Assembly (NCBI GenBank): GCA_026982375.1
Contig: JALSHF010000219.1
Span: 1-37,734 of the forward strand
DNA from: Emcibacter sp.
Lineage (GTDB): Bacteria; Pseudomonadota; Alphaproteobacteria; Sphingomonadales; Emcibacteraceae
DNA: 37,734 nucleotides
Direction of reading: 5' to 3'
This document shows positions 9,040 through 17,099 of the stretch, one piece after another (position 1 is the first letter of the stretch; every line of letters begins with the position of its first letter). A model generated the notes under the pieces. That model did not search any database, was not told the origin of the DNA, and worked only from the letters and a program-made list of their open reading frames with translations. The position numbers were made by a program, and so were the translations under genes.

Positions 9040-10257
9040 ATGGAACATAGCCGCAGAAATATAGTTCTTCTTTTTATCAGTCAGGCGATTGCGTTAACCT
9101 CTACGATTACCATTGTGACTTATTCGGCCCTGGTTGGAAAAATACTTACCGGCAGCACGAGCATGGCGACAATTCCTGCGGCTGCGGGGCTTGTAGCGGC
9201 AGCATTAACGGCCTATCCCGCATCGATGTTGATGAAGAAATATGGCCGAAAAAAGGGCTTCCAGCTGGGTGGTGCCTTTGCCTTGCTTGCGGGATTTTTA
9301 TCATTTTACGGTATTTATGCGGAACATTTCATCATATTTACTTTTGGCGTTATGATCCATGGGGTTTTTCAGGCCTTCGCCGCATTTTATCGCTTCACAG
9401 CCATGGAAATTACCGCGCCGCATATGCATAAGCAGGCGGTTTCCTATGTTTTGGCTGGAGGACTTCTCGCGGCTTTTGTCGCCCCAAGCGCGGCCCAGTT
9501 TTTTGAAGTAAATTTTTATCTGCCCATTCCCTATGCCGGCACCTATATTCTGGTGATGGTTTTGAGCTTTCTGACACAATTTATCATATTATTCGTCAAG
9601 TTTCCGGAAAAAATCCCTGAGACCAAGACCGAAATAATAGAGCAGGGGCCACAATCATCTATCTGGAATATACTTAAGAGGCCGGCCTTCCTGTGTGCGA
9701 GCTTGAATGCGGCGGGCGCATATCTGATTATGTCTTACGTCATGACGTCATCACCCATGCAAATCGTTGAATATTGCGGCTTTCCGCTTAGTGCGGCGGC
9801 CAGCGTTATTCAATGGCATGTGGCTTCCATGTTTCTTCCGGCCTTCTTTTGTGGCTCATTAATTGCCCGTTATGGCTCTGTTAAAATTCTTTTCTCCGGC
9901 ATGATTTGCCTTGCTGCATCAGCGGCCTTTGCCATTCAGGGACTTGAGCTGATAAATTTCTATGGCTCGCTTGTATTACTTGGGCTTGGCTGGAACTTTA
10001 TGTTTACCGCAGGGACAACTTTACTGCAACATGCCCATAATTCATCTGAAAAAGCGCAGGTTCAAGGCATGAATGATTTTGTTGTCTACGGCCTGACGGC
10101 CATTTCCACATTATCATCAGGCTATATGTTAGAGCATATCGGCTGGATGAATATGAATAAGCTGGTCTTTGGCGTCCTGGGACTATTGTTCATAATAACC
10201 TTATGGTATGTTATCACCGAACGTAAAACATTGGGCGTTATTAAACCTGATTATTAA
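9040..10257 (+). CDS. MFS transporter
   Basis: This inner-membrane transporter has 405 aa and about twelve predicted hydrophobic segments. The loop between segments 2 and 3 holds MLMKKYGRKKGF, a recognisable MFS motif (G-x3-D/R-x-GRK type). A hydrophilic stretch around residues 190-210 (KFPEKIPETKTEIIEQG) separates the two six-helix halves. The second half has the matching loop with IARYGSVK. The sequence resembles the uncharacterised proteobacterial MFS group of drug or metabolite exporters; the substrate cannot be inferred. It starts 18 bp after the MBL gene and ends 12 bp before the cyclophilin. Confidence 0.85.
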   Translation: MEHSRRNIVLLFISQAIALTSTITIVTYSALVGKILTGSTSMATIPAAAGLVAAALTAYPASMLMKKYGRKKGFQLGGAFALLAGFLSFYGIYAEHFIIFTFGVMIHGVFQAFAAFYRFTAMEITAPHMHKQAVSYVLAGGLLAAFVAPSAAQFFEVNFYLPIPYAGTYILVMVLSFLTQFIILFVKFPEKIPETKTEIIEQGPQSSIWNILKRPAFLCASLNAAGAYLIMSYVMTSSPMQIVEYCGFPLSAAASVIQWHVASMFLPAFFCGSLIARYGSVKILFSGMICLAASAAFAIQGLELINFYGSLVLLGLGWNFMFTAGTTLLQHAHNSSEKAQVQGMNDFVVYGLTAISTLSSGYMLEHIGWMNMNKLVFGVLGLLFIITLWYVITERKTLGVIKPDY

Positions 10258-10269
10258 AGGGCTTTGATT

Positions 10270-10905
10270 ATGAAATTTTTGCTAAACGGCATTCTGTTGC
10301 TTGCATTTGGTTTCTTTAGTCACACGGCGATGGCGGTCAATGATTCTCAAAACAACATCATTGAAGTGGTCATTGAAACCGACATGGGAAATATTGAACT
10401 TGAACTTTATCCCGATAAAGCGCCCATTACCGTTGGAAATTTCCTCCAGAATATCAAAGCTGGAATTTATGAGGGTGGACGTTTTTACCGTGCGTCACGA
10501 CCGGATAATAACCAAAATACCAAACGTAAAATTCTGACATTAATCCAGGGCGGAAAGAATGAGCAAAAGCAAGGGCGCAGCGCCATTTCCCATGAAACTA
10601 CATTTCAATCCGGATTGTCCCATCTGAACGGTGTCATATCCATGGCACGGCTAGATCCCGGAACCGCTACGTCAGAATTCTTTATCTGCATTGGTGACAA
10701 CAGCGGATTAGATTATGGCTCAGATCGCTACGAAGAAGGCAAGCGCCAAGGCTACGCCGCCTTTGGCCGCGTGACCAGCGGTATGGATGTGGTTACCACC
10801 ATCCAACAACAGCCCACGGGCAATAAAGCCAAAGACGATGCCGACTGGTTCGGCCAGCAGCTTATCAATGATACCGTTGTGATTAAGCAAATTGTCATTA
10901 AATAA
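10270..10905 (+). CDS. Peptidylprolyl isomerase, cyclophilin type, exported
   Basis: This probable periplasmic folding catalyst interconverts cis and trans prolyl bonds. ATG 10270 gives 211 aa, with AAGGG 8 bp upstream; the in-frame TTG at 10264 is less likely. A signal peptide ends at TAMA (about residue 22). The cyclophilin domain covers about 31-205. FYR (72-74) contains the Arg equivalent to the catalytic Arg of FHR in other cyclophilins. LIQGG (91-95) and SEFFI (135-139) are also present. The Tyr in place of His beside the Arg is a mild deviation shared by many bacterial members. No terminator was found directly after it. Confidence 0.9.
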   Translation: MKFLLNGILLLAFGFFSHTAMAVNDSQNNIIEVVIETDMGNIELELYPDKAPITVGNFLQNIKAGIYEGGRFYRASRPDNNQNTKRKILTLIQGGKNEQKQGRSAISHETTFQSGLSHLNGVISMARLDPGTATSEFFICIGDNSGLDYGSDRYEEGKRQGYAAFGRVTSGMDVVTTIQQQPTGNKAKDDADWFGQQLINDTVVIKQIVIK

Positions 10906-10944
10906 GGGGTAGAGATAAGGGCAATGAAATAATAAAAATGTTCC

Positions 10945-10976
10945 ATAATATAAATTATGCGCGTAACTTATATTAT
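10945..10976. repeat. AT-rich inverted repeat between cyclophilin and rluA
   Basis: ATAATATAA (10945-10953) and TTATATTAT (10968-10976) form a perfect 9-bp inverted repeat around a 14-base centre containing GCGCG. It lies about 25 bp upstream of the predicted rluA promoter. It could be an operator or an AT-rich hairpin. There is no T-tract, so it is not a convincing terminator. Confidence 0.4.
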
Positions 10977-11001
10977 TTATAGGGTGGGCTTTACTTGTCT
11001 G

Positions 11002-11031
11002 TTGATTGCCTCCCTATTACATATACATAAT
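11002..11031 (+). promoter_or_regulatory. Predicted sigma-70-type promoter for rluA
   Basis: TTGATT (11002-11007) and CATAAT (11026-11031) are separated by 18 bp and lie about 100 bp before the rluA start. The match is by eye only. It would separate rluA from the upstream operon. Confidence 0.35.
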
Positions 11032-11128
11032 ACTGCTTTTTTGATGGTGAAAGTTTTTTATATTTATTAGGGCGGCTAAATGGCCTATAGGATTGCCTTA
11101 GGAAATTTCTCTATCAGGAATACAGTCC

Positions 11129-11779
11129 ATGTTGTTTGATTATAAACCGCCCATGTCCCCCTTGGATATTCTGCATCAGGATAAAGATATCGTGGTTTTA
11201 AACAAGCCTTGCGGCTTATTGTCGGTTCCCGGACGTCAGAATCATATGAAAGACAGCTTAAGCCAGCGGGTTCAGGAAAAATTTCCGGAGGCGACTGTGG
11301 TGCATCGTCTTGATATGGATACCTCCGGCATTATGGTGATGGCGCTAAATATCAAGGCGCATCGGCATATCAGCAGGCAGTTTGAAAAGAGAGATACGGA
11401 AAAAACTTATGAGGCATGGCTGTATGGCGCAGTTGAAAAGGACGAAGGTGAGATAGATTTGCCGCTTATTATTGATTGGCCCAATCGTCCCCTGAATATT
11501 GTTGATATTAAGAATGGCAAACAGGCCCTGACGCGCTGGAAAGTCTTGGAGCGGCAGCAAGATAGAACAAAAGTCGCTTTTACCCCTGTGACAGGCCGCA
11601 CCCATCAATTGCGGGTGCATGCACAGGCCATCGGGCACCCCATATTGGGTGACAGCCTCTATGCCCATAAGACGGCCTTGTCAATGGCTAGCAGGTTAAT
11701 GCTCCATGCCACTATGCTGACCCTCACCCATCCCTATAGCAAAGAAATTATGAAATTTACCTCTGCTTCACGTTTTTAG
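11129..11779 (+). CDS. rluA: RluA family pseudouridine synthase
   Basis: This enzyme converts uridine to pseudouridine in structured RNA. The signature VVHRLDMDTSG places the catalytic Asp at residue 62, and NKPCGLLSVPGR (25-36) and GRTHQLRVHA are also typical. At 216 aa there is no S4 domain, as in E. coli RluA, which modifies 23S rRNA U746 and tRNA U32. The C-terminal RLMLHATMLTLTHP also resembles RluA more than RluC or RluD. It converges on ybbP, and the two stop codons overlap in the tetranucleotide TTAG (11776-11779). Confidence 0.88.
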   Translation: MLFDYKPPMSPLDILHQDKDIVVLNKPCGLLSVPGRQNHMKDSLSQRVQEKFPEATVVHRLDMDTSGIMVMALNIKAHRHISRQFEKRDTEKTYEAWLYGAVEKDEGEIDLPLIIDWPNRPLNIVDIKNGKQALTRWKVLERQQDRTKVAFTPVTGRTHQLRVHAQAIGHPILGDSLYAHKTALSMASRLMLHATMLTLTHPYSKEIMKFTSASRF

Positions 11780-14310
11780 GTCATATTATTACGCAGAACA
11801 TGTGCGGGCCGCGCCGACATGGCCAACCAGATACTCACCATACCAAAAGCAAGCGTCACTAAAATACTGAGCATTACAGTGATCACAGTAATATCAATTG
11901 GCAGTTGCCAGGACATCTTCATGACAAAATTGATCACGCTATAGGCCGCCAGTGATCCCAGAATAATCGCAATGGCCCCTGTCAAAGCCCCAAGCAGGAT
12001 AAATTCAATAAGATAGGCCTTCAATATATCATAGCGCGTGGCCCCCACCACCTTTAGAACGGCGGCATCGTAAATTCGTGATTTATGACCTGATGCGATG
12101 GCTCCGGCCAGAACAATAATACCGGAAATGATGGTTATTGCCGCCATGACGTCAATAGCGCCGGAAATCTTAGCCAGAAGAGCAAGGGCATTACTCAACA
12201 TATCTGTCATACGAACGACTGATATACTGGGAAATTTCCGGGTCAGCTCTTTGTATATGACAGGCTCGTCCTGAATGAGGGTTTTTGCCGTCCCTACATA
12301 ATTAAAGGGTGCTGATTTTAAGCTATTGGGGTCAATCATCATCACGTAATTAATACCAAAATTTGCCCAATCAAAGTCCCGAATAGAAGAAACAGGCATG
12401 GTGAAATCGCGGCCCAGAATATTCACGCTTATCTCATTACCAATATCAAGGGCCATGCTGTCGGCCATATTCTTTGAAATCGATACTTGCGGCGGGCCAT
12501 CATAATTCTCGGGCCACCACGAACCAGCCGTAATGATATTATTGGCCGGCAAAATATGAGTAAAGGTAATGCCCTTATCACCGCGCAAGATCCACTTGCC
12601 CTCAGGCTTAACCTGAGCTTTTCTGGCTTCAACGGACTTGATATGGGTAACGCGTCCACGTAAATTTGGCACGGTTCGGTAACTCTGCACCCCTTCCCGC
12701 GCCTTTAAATAATTTTTAAATTCATCATGTTGATCTTTCTGAATATCCAGAAAAAAGAAGGATGGGGCTTCTCCCCCGACCCGATCTTTAATTTCCCTCA
12801 GAAGATTATGTTCGATGAGCGCAATAGAGGTAAATAAAATCAAGCCAAGGCCCAGAGACATCACAATTGAATTGGTCGAATTTCCGGGCCGGTATATATT
12901 GCTTAAGGCAATACGGAATATGGGATTTTTAGGACGAGGTAAGCTTCTGGCCATTTTCTTTGCCAAAGTAGCTGCCCCTAACAAAATAAGGAAGGCCACC
13001 GCCGCTGCCGCCAAAGTCGCCGTCGTTAAAGGCCGGTATTCAGACATATAGATAACGACGCTGATCAATGAAAGTAACATCGCCGCAATGACGATAATAT
13101 AAGGAGCGGACTGCCTCGCAGATGGCCGTGTGCTTATGGTTTGCCTGAAAAGCCGCGCGGCGGGCACTTGCGTAGCTTTGCCCAAGGGCCAAAGCGTAAA
13201 AATAATAGCAACAGAATAGCTGTAAAATGCTGCAAGTATTAAGGGTTTGAGGTATATAGCACCCTTAAATTCCACGGGTAAGCTGTCTTTTAAAAACGCC
13301 CCTGCGGCTATGGGCAATCCAGCGCCCGCTATCAGGCCAAGGAAAATGGCGCCTGATGCGATGAACAGAACTTGAGCCAAATAGGTCAATAAAATCATCT
13401 GACTGCTGCCGCCTAATATTTTATAGGTGGCAATCGTATTTGTTTTTTCTGATAGATAAGACCTGACAGCGTTACTGACACCAACGCCCCCGACCAACAA
13501 GGCGGTTAATCCGACAAGAGTCATAAATTGACCCATGCGACCGACAAACCGCCTAAGCCCCGCACCGCCGCTGTTGCTGTCTTTTATCCGCCAGCTTTTA
13601 TCCGGGAAGGATTCTTTAATGTTATTTCTTAACAAGCCAGATGTAACATACTGATTTAACTTAATTCTATTGTGATAACGTATCAGGCTGCCTTGTTGAA
13701 CGAGTGAATTATCAATTAAACTACCCATGGCTACAATAACGCCCGGTGCAAGCTGTAATCCTTGATTGCTGGCGTTATCAGGCTCTTTTTTAATGATGGC
13801 CCTCACCTCATAATCTTCTGTACCCAACTTTACGCTATCGCCCATGCTTAGATTTAACCGCGTTGCAAGGGCATTGGACAGAAGAATACCCCATTTCCCG
13901 GCCTTTTCAGAAAGTATATCAGGGGAATATTTTCCGGATTGCAGCAAAAGTTCACCGTAAAGGGGGTATGCGGTATCGACAGCTTTTAAATTAACAAGGC
14001 TGCTGTCATTTCCCGCATGAGCCATACTGCGCAAGGTGGCAATTTCGGACATTAGCCCCCATTCCTTTAGATGCGCCCGTTCTTCATTGCTCAAGCGTTC
14101 CTGAGTTTGACTGATTTCCACATCGCCGCCCAGAAAAATCCTCCCATCTTCCCGTATGCTATCAGAAATATTTGAGGTGACAGAGCCAACGCCGGCAATA
14201 ATCGCCGTCCCAAGGAAGAGGCTGGCAATGAAAATCTTGAAATTTTTCAACGCAGACCGTGATTCACGCAAGGCAAACCGCAAAGCGCATACCAAAGATA
14301 GTGTATTCAT
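11776..14310 (-). CDS. ybbP: ABC transporter permease, FtsX-domain (YbbP-like)
   Basis: This inner-membrane permease has 844 aa. An N-terminal membrane segment (about 20-45) is followed by a large periplasmic MacB-like region to about residue 250, then a three-helix FtsX block and further helices to about 420. A second periplasmic region (about 480-700) and a final FtsX block (about 715-835) complete it. This duplicated ten-helix plan is that of YbbP and related mechanotransmission ABC proteins. Its start overlaps the ybbA stop by 4 bp, and tesA lies divergent beyond ybbA. The same trio occurs in E. coli, where the system is linked to handling hydrophobic or lipid-like molecules. The exact substrate is not visible in the sequence. 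Confidence 0.9.
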   Translation of the reverse strand: MNTLSLVCALRFALRESRSALKNFKIFIASLFLGTAIIAGVGSVTSNISDSIREDGRIFLGGDVEISQTQERLSNEERAHLKEWGLMSEIATLRSMAHAGNDSSLVNLKAVDTAYPLYGELLLQSGKYSPDILSEKAGKWGILLSNALATRLNLSMGDSVKLGTEDYEVRAIIKKEPDNASNQGLQLAPGVIVAMGSLIDNSLVQQGSLIRYHNRIKLNQYVTSGLLRNNIKESFPDKSWRIKDSNSGGAGLRRFVGRMGQFMTLVGLTALLVGGVGVSNAVRSYLSEKTNTIATYKILGGSSQMILLTYLAQVLFIASGAIFLGLIAGAGLPIAAGAFLKDSLPVEFKGAIYLKPLILAAFYSYSVAIIFTLWPLGKATQVPAARLFRQTISTRPSARQSAPYIIVIAAMLLSLISVVIYMSEYRPLTTATLAAAAVAFLILLGAATLAKKMARSLPRPKNPIFRIALSNIYRPGNSTNSIVMSLGLGLILFTSIALIEHNLLREIKDRVGGEAPSFFFLDIQKDQHDEFKNYLKAREGVQSYRTVPNLRGRVTHIKSVEARKAQVKPEGKWILRGDKGITFTHILPANNIITAGSWWPENYDGPPQVSISKNMADSMALDIGNEISVNILGRDFTMPVSSIRDFDWANFGINYVMMIDPNSLKSAPFNYVGTAKTLIQDEPVIYKELTRKFPSISVVRMTDMLSNALALLAKISGAIDVMAAITIISGIIVLAGAIASGHKSRIYDAAVLKVVGATRYDILKAYLIEFILLGALTGAIAIILGSLAAYSVINFVMKMSWQLPIDITVITVMLSILVTLAFGMVSIWLAMSARPAHVLRNNMT

Positions 14311-15005
14311 ACGGCAGCCTTGATTTCTTTGTTTTCTTTAATCTGGCCATCCTGAATATACAGAATGCGATCACATTTTTTAGCAACCTCAGGGTCATGG
14401 GTAATTAAAATCAAAGTGGTGTTGAATTTTTTTTGCAGATTAAAAATTAACTCAATAATTTTATGGCCGGTTTTGCCGTCTAAATTCCCTGTTGGTTCAT
14501 CGGCAAAAATAATTTTGGGATTTGGGGCCATGGCGCGCGCAATGGCGACCCGTTGTTGTTCACCGCCGGAAAGCTGGGAGGGAAAATGCGTAAGGCGATG
14601 AGACAGACCAACATGATTTAAGGCCTCCTCTGCCTTTTTCAAGGCATCTTTTTGCCCGCCAAGCTCTAGGGGGACAGCCACATTTTCCAATGCTGTCATG
14701 GTGGGGATCAAGTGAAAAGATTGCAGAACAATTCCAATATTATCCCGCCGAAAAAGCGCCAATTGATCTTCATTCATATAATCTAAAATATGGCCGGCTA
14801 CGGATACTGTGCCTGACGTTTGTTTTTCAAGTCCTGTGACAATTGATAAAAGACTGGACTTCCCCGAGCCAGACGGCCCTAAAATAGCCACTGAACTTCC
14901 TTTGAATATATCAAGGTTAATGCCGTTTAGAACTTTTACTTCATGAATTTCACCCGTAAACCTAAGGAAAATATCCTTTAGTTGTAAAATTGCCTTATTT
15001 GTCAT
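14307..15005 (-). CDS. ybbA: ABC transporter ATP-binding protein (YbbA-like)
   Basis: This is the cytoplasmic ATPase partner of the YbbP-like permease, of the MacB/LolD subfamily, 232 aa. Walker A is GPSGSGKSS (43-51), the Q-loop glutamine is in VLQSFHL, the signature is LSGGEQ (145-150), Walker B is IIFADEP (165-171), and the switch His is 203 (ITHD). All catalytic elements are intact. The start lies 52 bp from the likely tesA start on the other strand, so the two units have divergent promoters in a very short gap. Confidence 0.95.
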   Translation of the reverse strand: MTNKAILQLKDIFLRFTGEIHEVKVLNGINLDIFKGSSVAILGPSGSGKSSLLSIVTGLEKQTSGTVSVAGHILDYMNEDQLALFRRDNIGIVLQSFHLIPTMTALENVAVPLELGGQKDALKKAEEALNHVGLSHRLTHFPSQLSGGEQQRVAIARAMAPNPKIIFADEPTGNLDGKTGHKIIELIFNLQKKFNTTLILITHDPEVAKKCDRILYIQDGQIKENKEIKAAV

Positions 15006-15057
15006 TATTATCCTGCAAATATTGAATTAATTTCCTTATATGTATAACAGTATAGAT

Positions 15058-15720
15058 ATGAACATTACAAAAATTATCAAGATAATTGCGCTTACTCTAT
15101 TATTTTTAGCGACAAAGGCACAATCCCTTCTGGCCAATGAATATACCATACTGGCTTTTGGCGACAGCCTGACGGCGGGATATGGCCTGATGGCCGAACA
15201 GGGGTTCACCTATCAGCTGGAATATGAACTTAATCAGCTGGGTCATAAGGTGACTGTCGTTAATGGCGGTGTTTCCGGGGATACAACTTCCGGTGGATTA
15301 TCACGGCTTGAATGGGTGTTGTCCAGTGTTAAGAACGGAAAACCGGATCTTGTTATTCTTGAGCTAGGGGCCAATGATGCGCTGCGCGGGATAACGCCTG
15401 ATATTACGCGCGCAAATATGGAAAAAATGCTGTCTATCTTAAAACAGGCAGAATTAAAAACCCTTGTGGCCGGAATGATGGCCCCGCCAAATATGGGAGA
15501 TAAATTTGGTGCAGAATTTAATCGTATTTTTCCCGAAGTTTCTGAAAAATTCAACACGCATCTCTATCCTTTTTTTCTTGAGGGCGTTGCGGGAAATGAA
15601 GCGTTGAACTTAAGTGATGCTGTTCACCCAAATTCAAAGGGCGTTAAGGTTATTGTAAAGAATATCATTCCCTACATCTTAAAAACCGACAGTTATTTTG
15701 GATTAAATCCAGAAAAATAA
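15058..15720 (+). CDS. tesA: Arylesterase / acyl-CoA thioesterase I, GDSL family
   Basis: This is a periplasmic SGNH hydrolase of the TesA type (thioesterase I, protease I, lysophospholipase L1). The four blocks are present: FGDSLTAGYG with nucleophile Ser37, GGVSGDTT with the oxyanion Gly, LGANDALRG with Asn106, and DAVHPN with Asp187 and His190. A signal peptide covers residues 1 to about 26 and ends near SLLA. ATG 15058 gives a compact signal peptide; ATG 15040 would add six residues, and neither has a good ribosome-binding site. It is divergent from ybbA-ybbP, the conserved arrangement, and probably works with that ABC system on lipid-like substrates. Confidence 0.92.
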   Translation: MNITKIIKIIALTLLFLATKAQSLLANEYTILAFGDSLTAGYGLMAEQGFTYQLEYELNQLGHKVTVVNGGVSGDTTSGGLSRLEWVLSSVKNGKPDLVILELGANDALRGITPDITRANMEKMLSILKQAELKTLVAGMMAPPNMGDKFGAEFNRIFPEVSEKFNTHLYPFFLEGVAGNEALNLSDAVHPNSKGVKVIVKNIIPYILKTDSYFGLNPEK

Positions 15721-15726
15721 TCCATT

Positions 15727-15812
15727 CATCGCAGCAAAAAGCTCCTTCGTCGCAAGCCACTGTTTTTCATCGCAAAAAGGATGCTATTAGTCGCTCATAA
15801 GTTTTCTATAGT
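15727..15812 (+). promoter_or_regulatory. Four helically phased TCGC repeats and -10 element
   Basis: TCGCA occurs at 15729, 15750 and 15770, and TCGCT at 15791. The spacings are 21, 20 and 21 bp, two helical turns each, with A/T-rich DNA between. The last copy is just upstream of TATAGT (15807-15812), a plausible -10 with no good -35, where an activator could bind. The downstream gene at 15870 encodes the small exported PepSY-like protein. The arrangement suggests cooperative binding of a response regulator or similar activator. This is inference; no regulator gene is adjacent. Confidence 0.45.
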
Positions 15813-15869
15813 CTGGTTGCGTGGCATAAGTCTCCTACACAAACTGAAAAGCTGAAGGAGAACGGACAG

Positions 15870-16193
15870 ATGCTCAAAGGAACAAAAATTATTGCGATGG
15901 CTTCACTCATGATAACAGGCGGATATACCGCCGTACAGGCCTATGAGCCCGGCAGTACGACTGTTAATCAGTCAGTTCAGGCCATTAATATAGAAAAAAA
16001 TATTTCCAAAGCAGACGCTAAAACAATAATGAAGGATTATCTTAAATCCAAAAAAGCCTATAAAAAATTGAGTGTCGGCGACATTGTTAAGCAACGAGAT
16101 CGCTGGAAAGTAAGAATAACGAATAATCAAAAAACTACAGTCGCCACGACCTATGTGAACAGCAAGACAGGTGAAATTACTTTCAAACGGTAA
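15870..16193 (+). CDS. Small exported PepSY-like protein
   Basis: The gene encodes a 107-residue precursor with a clear signal peptide (MLKGTKIIAMAS..., cleavage after AVQA at residue 24). The mature part of about 83 residues is basic and polar. It begins with a KADAK helix-like stretch and ends in a predicted beta hairpin (RWKVRITN, then TTYVNSKTGEITF). This resembles a single PepSY repeat, a periplasmic domain often seen beside two-component systems or as a stress-induced small protein. The ribosome-binding site GAAGGAG is strong. A good terminator follows, so it is a single-gene transcript with its own elaborate upstream region. The function is unknown. Confidence 0.7.
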   Translation: MLKGTKIIAMASLMITGGYTAVQAYEPGSTTVNQSVQAINIEKNISKADAKTIMKDYLKSKKAYKKLSVGDIVKQRDRWKVRITNNQKTTVATTYVNSKTGEITFKR

Positions 16194-16224
16194 TTACCCC
16201 TACTACCCCTCTTACCTGTCTTGT

Positions 16225-16262
16225 GAAGCAAGCCCCTTACCCCGGGGCTTGCTTCTTTTTTT
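16225..16262 (+). terminator. Rho-independent terminator of the PepSY-like gene
   Basis: A 12-bp perfect stem, GAAGCAAGCCCC (16225-16236) with GGGGCTTGCTTC (16244-16255), encloses a 7-base loop and is followed directly by seven T. This is a textbook intrinsic terminator and the strongest one in the window. Confidence 0.92.
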
Positions 16263-16331
16263 ATTCAGAAAAATATCGCGTCCAAGGCTTGTTTGCGGTT
16301 ATAGTAGCAGCCTGAATAAGCGGGATAAAAA

Positions 16332-17096
16332 ATGAAGTTGAATTACTATACTGTTGGCGCTGGCCCCAATTTAATCATTTTACACGGGCTATTTGGTTCT
16401 GCGAGCAATTTTCGTTCGCTCGCAAAGATTTACGGGGCATATTTCACAGTTTATTGCCTCGATCTTAGGAATCATGGTGCCTCCCCCCATGATGATGACG
16501 TGTCATTGGGCGCTATGGCCTCGGATATCATTGAATTTATGGATGAGCATAAGCTGGGCAATTCGGCCTTGATGGGACATTCCCTCGGCGGCAAGGTCGC
16601 TATGCAGGTGGCCTTGAATTATCCCGAAAGAATATCTTGCCTCATCGCAGGCGACATTGCGCCTGTTGAATATCCTCATCATCATGACGGCATTTTCGAG
16701 GGCATGAGGGCGGTGAGCCAACAAGCTGTCTCGTCACGAAAGGAGGCCGAACGGATTTTAGCGGACTTTGTGGAAATGCCAGAAGTAAGGCTGTTTCTGC
16801 TGACCAATCTGGTTCGGGATCAAGATAAATCCTTTATTTGGCGCATTAATGTCAACGGGCTGGAAAATGGTTATGAAGATATTTCAAACAAACCGAACGG
16901 GATGCCTTACCAGGGCCCCAGTTTATTCATACGGGGTGGTTTATCGGATTATGTGAAAGAAGAATATTTTCCGGCAATTTACAAGCTTTTCCCCAAAGCT
17001 GAAATTGTCACTCTGGCCGGTACGGGCCATTGGCTCCATGCCGAGAAACCGAAGGAATATGCGGCTATTACCTTGAAATTTTTAAAGAAAGTTTGA
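16332..17096 (+). CDS. Alpha/beta hydrolase, YbfF-like esterase
   Basis: This is a cytoplasmic alpha/beta-hydrolase of 254 aa. HGLFGSASNF (18-27) supplies the oxyanion region. The nucleophile is Ser84 in GHSLGG, followed by an Asp near 206 (GGLSDYV) and His233 in GTGHWLHAEKP. The LRNHGASP segment (45-52) is characteristic of the YbfF esterase group, which acts on short to medium acyl esters or acyl-CoA. No signal peptide is present. It lies 3 bp before the PanE-type reductase and is probably co-transcribed with it. Confidence 0.87.
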   Translation: MKLNYYTVGAGPNLIILHGLFGSASNFRSLAKIYGAYFTVYCLDLRNHGASPHDDDVSLGAMASDIIEFMDEHKLGNSALMGHSLGGKVAMQVALNYPERISCLIAGDIAPVEYPHHHDGIFEGMRAVSQQAVSSRKEAERILADFVEMPEVRLFLLTNLVRDQDKSFIWRINVNGLENGYEDISNKPNGMPYQGPSLFIRGGLSDYVKEEYFPAIYKLFPKAEIVTLAGTGHWLHAEKPKEYAAITLKFLKKV

Positions 17097-17099
17097 AAA

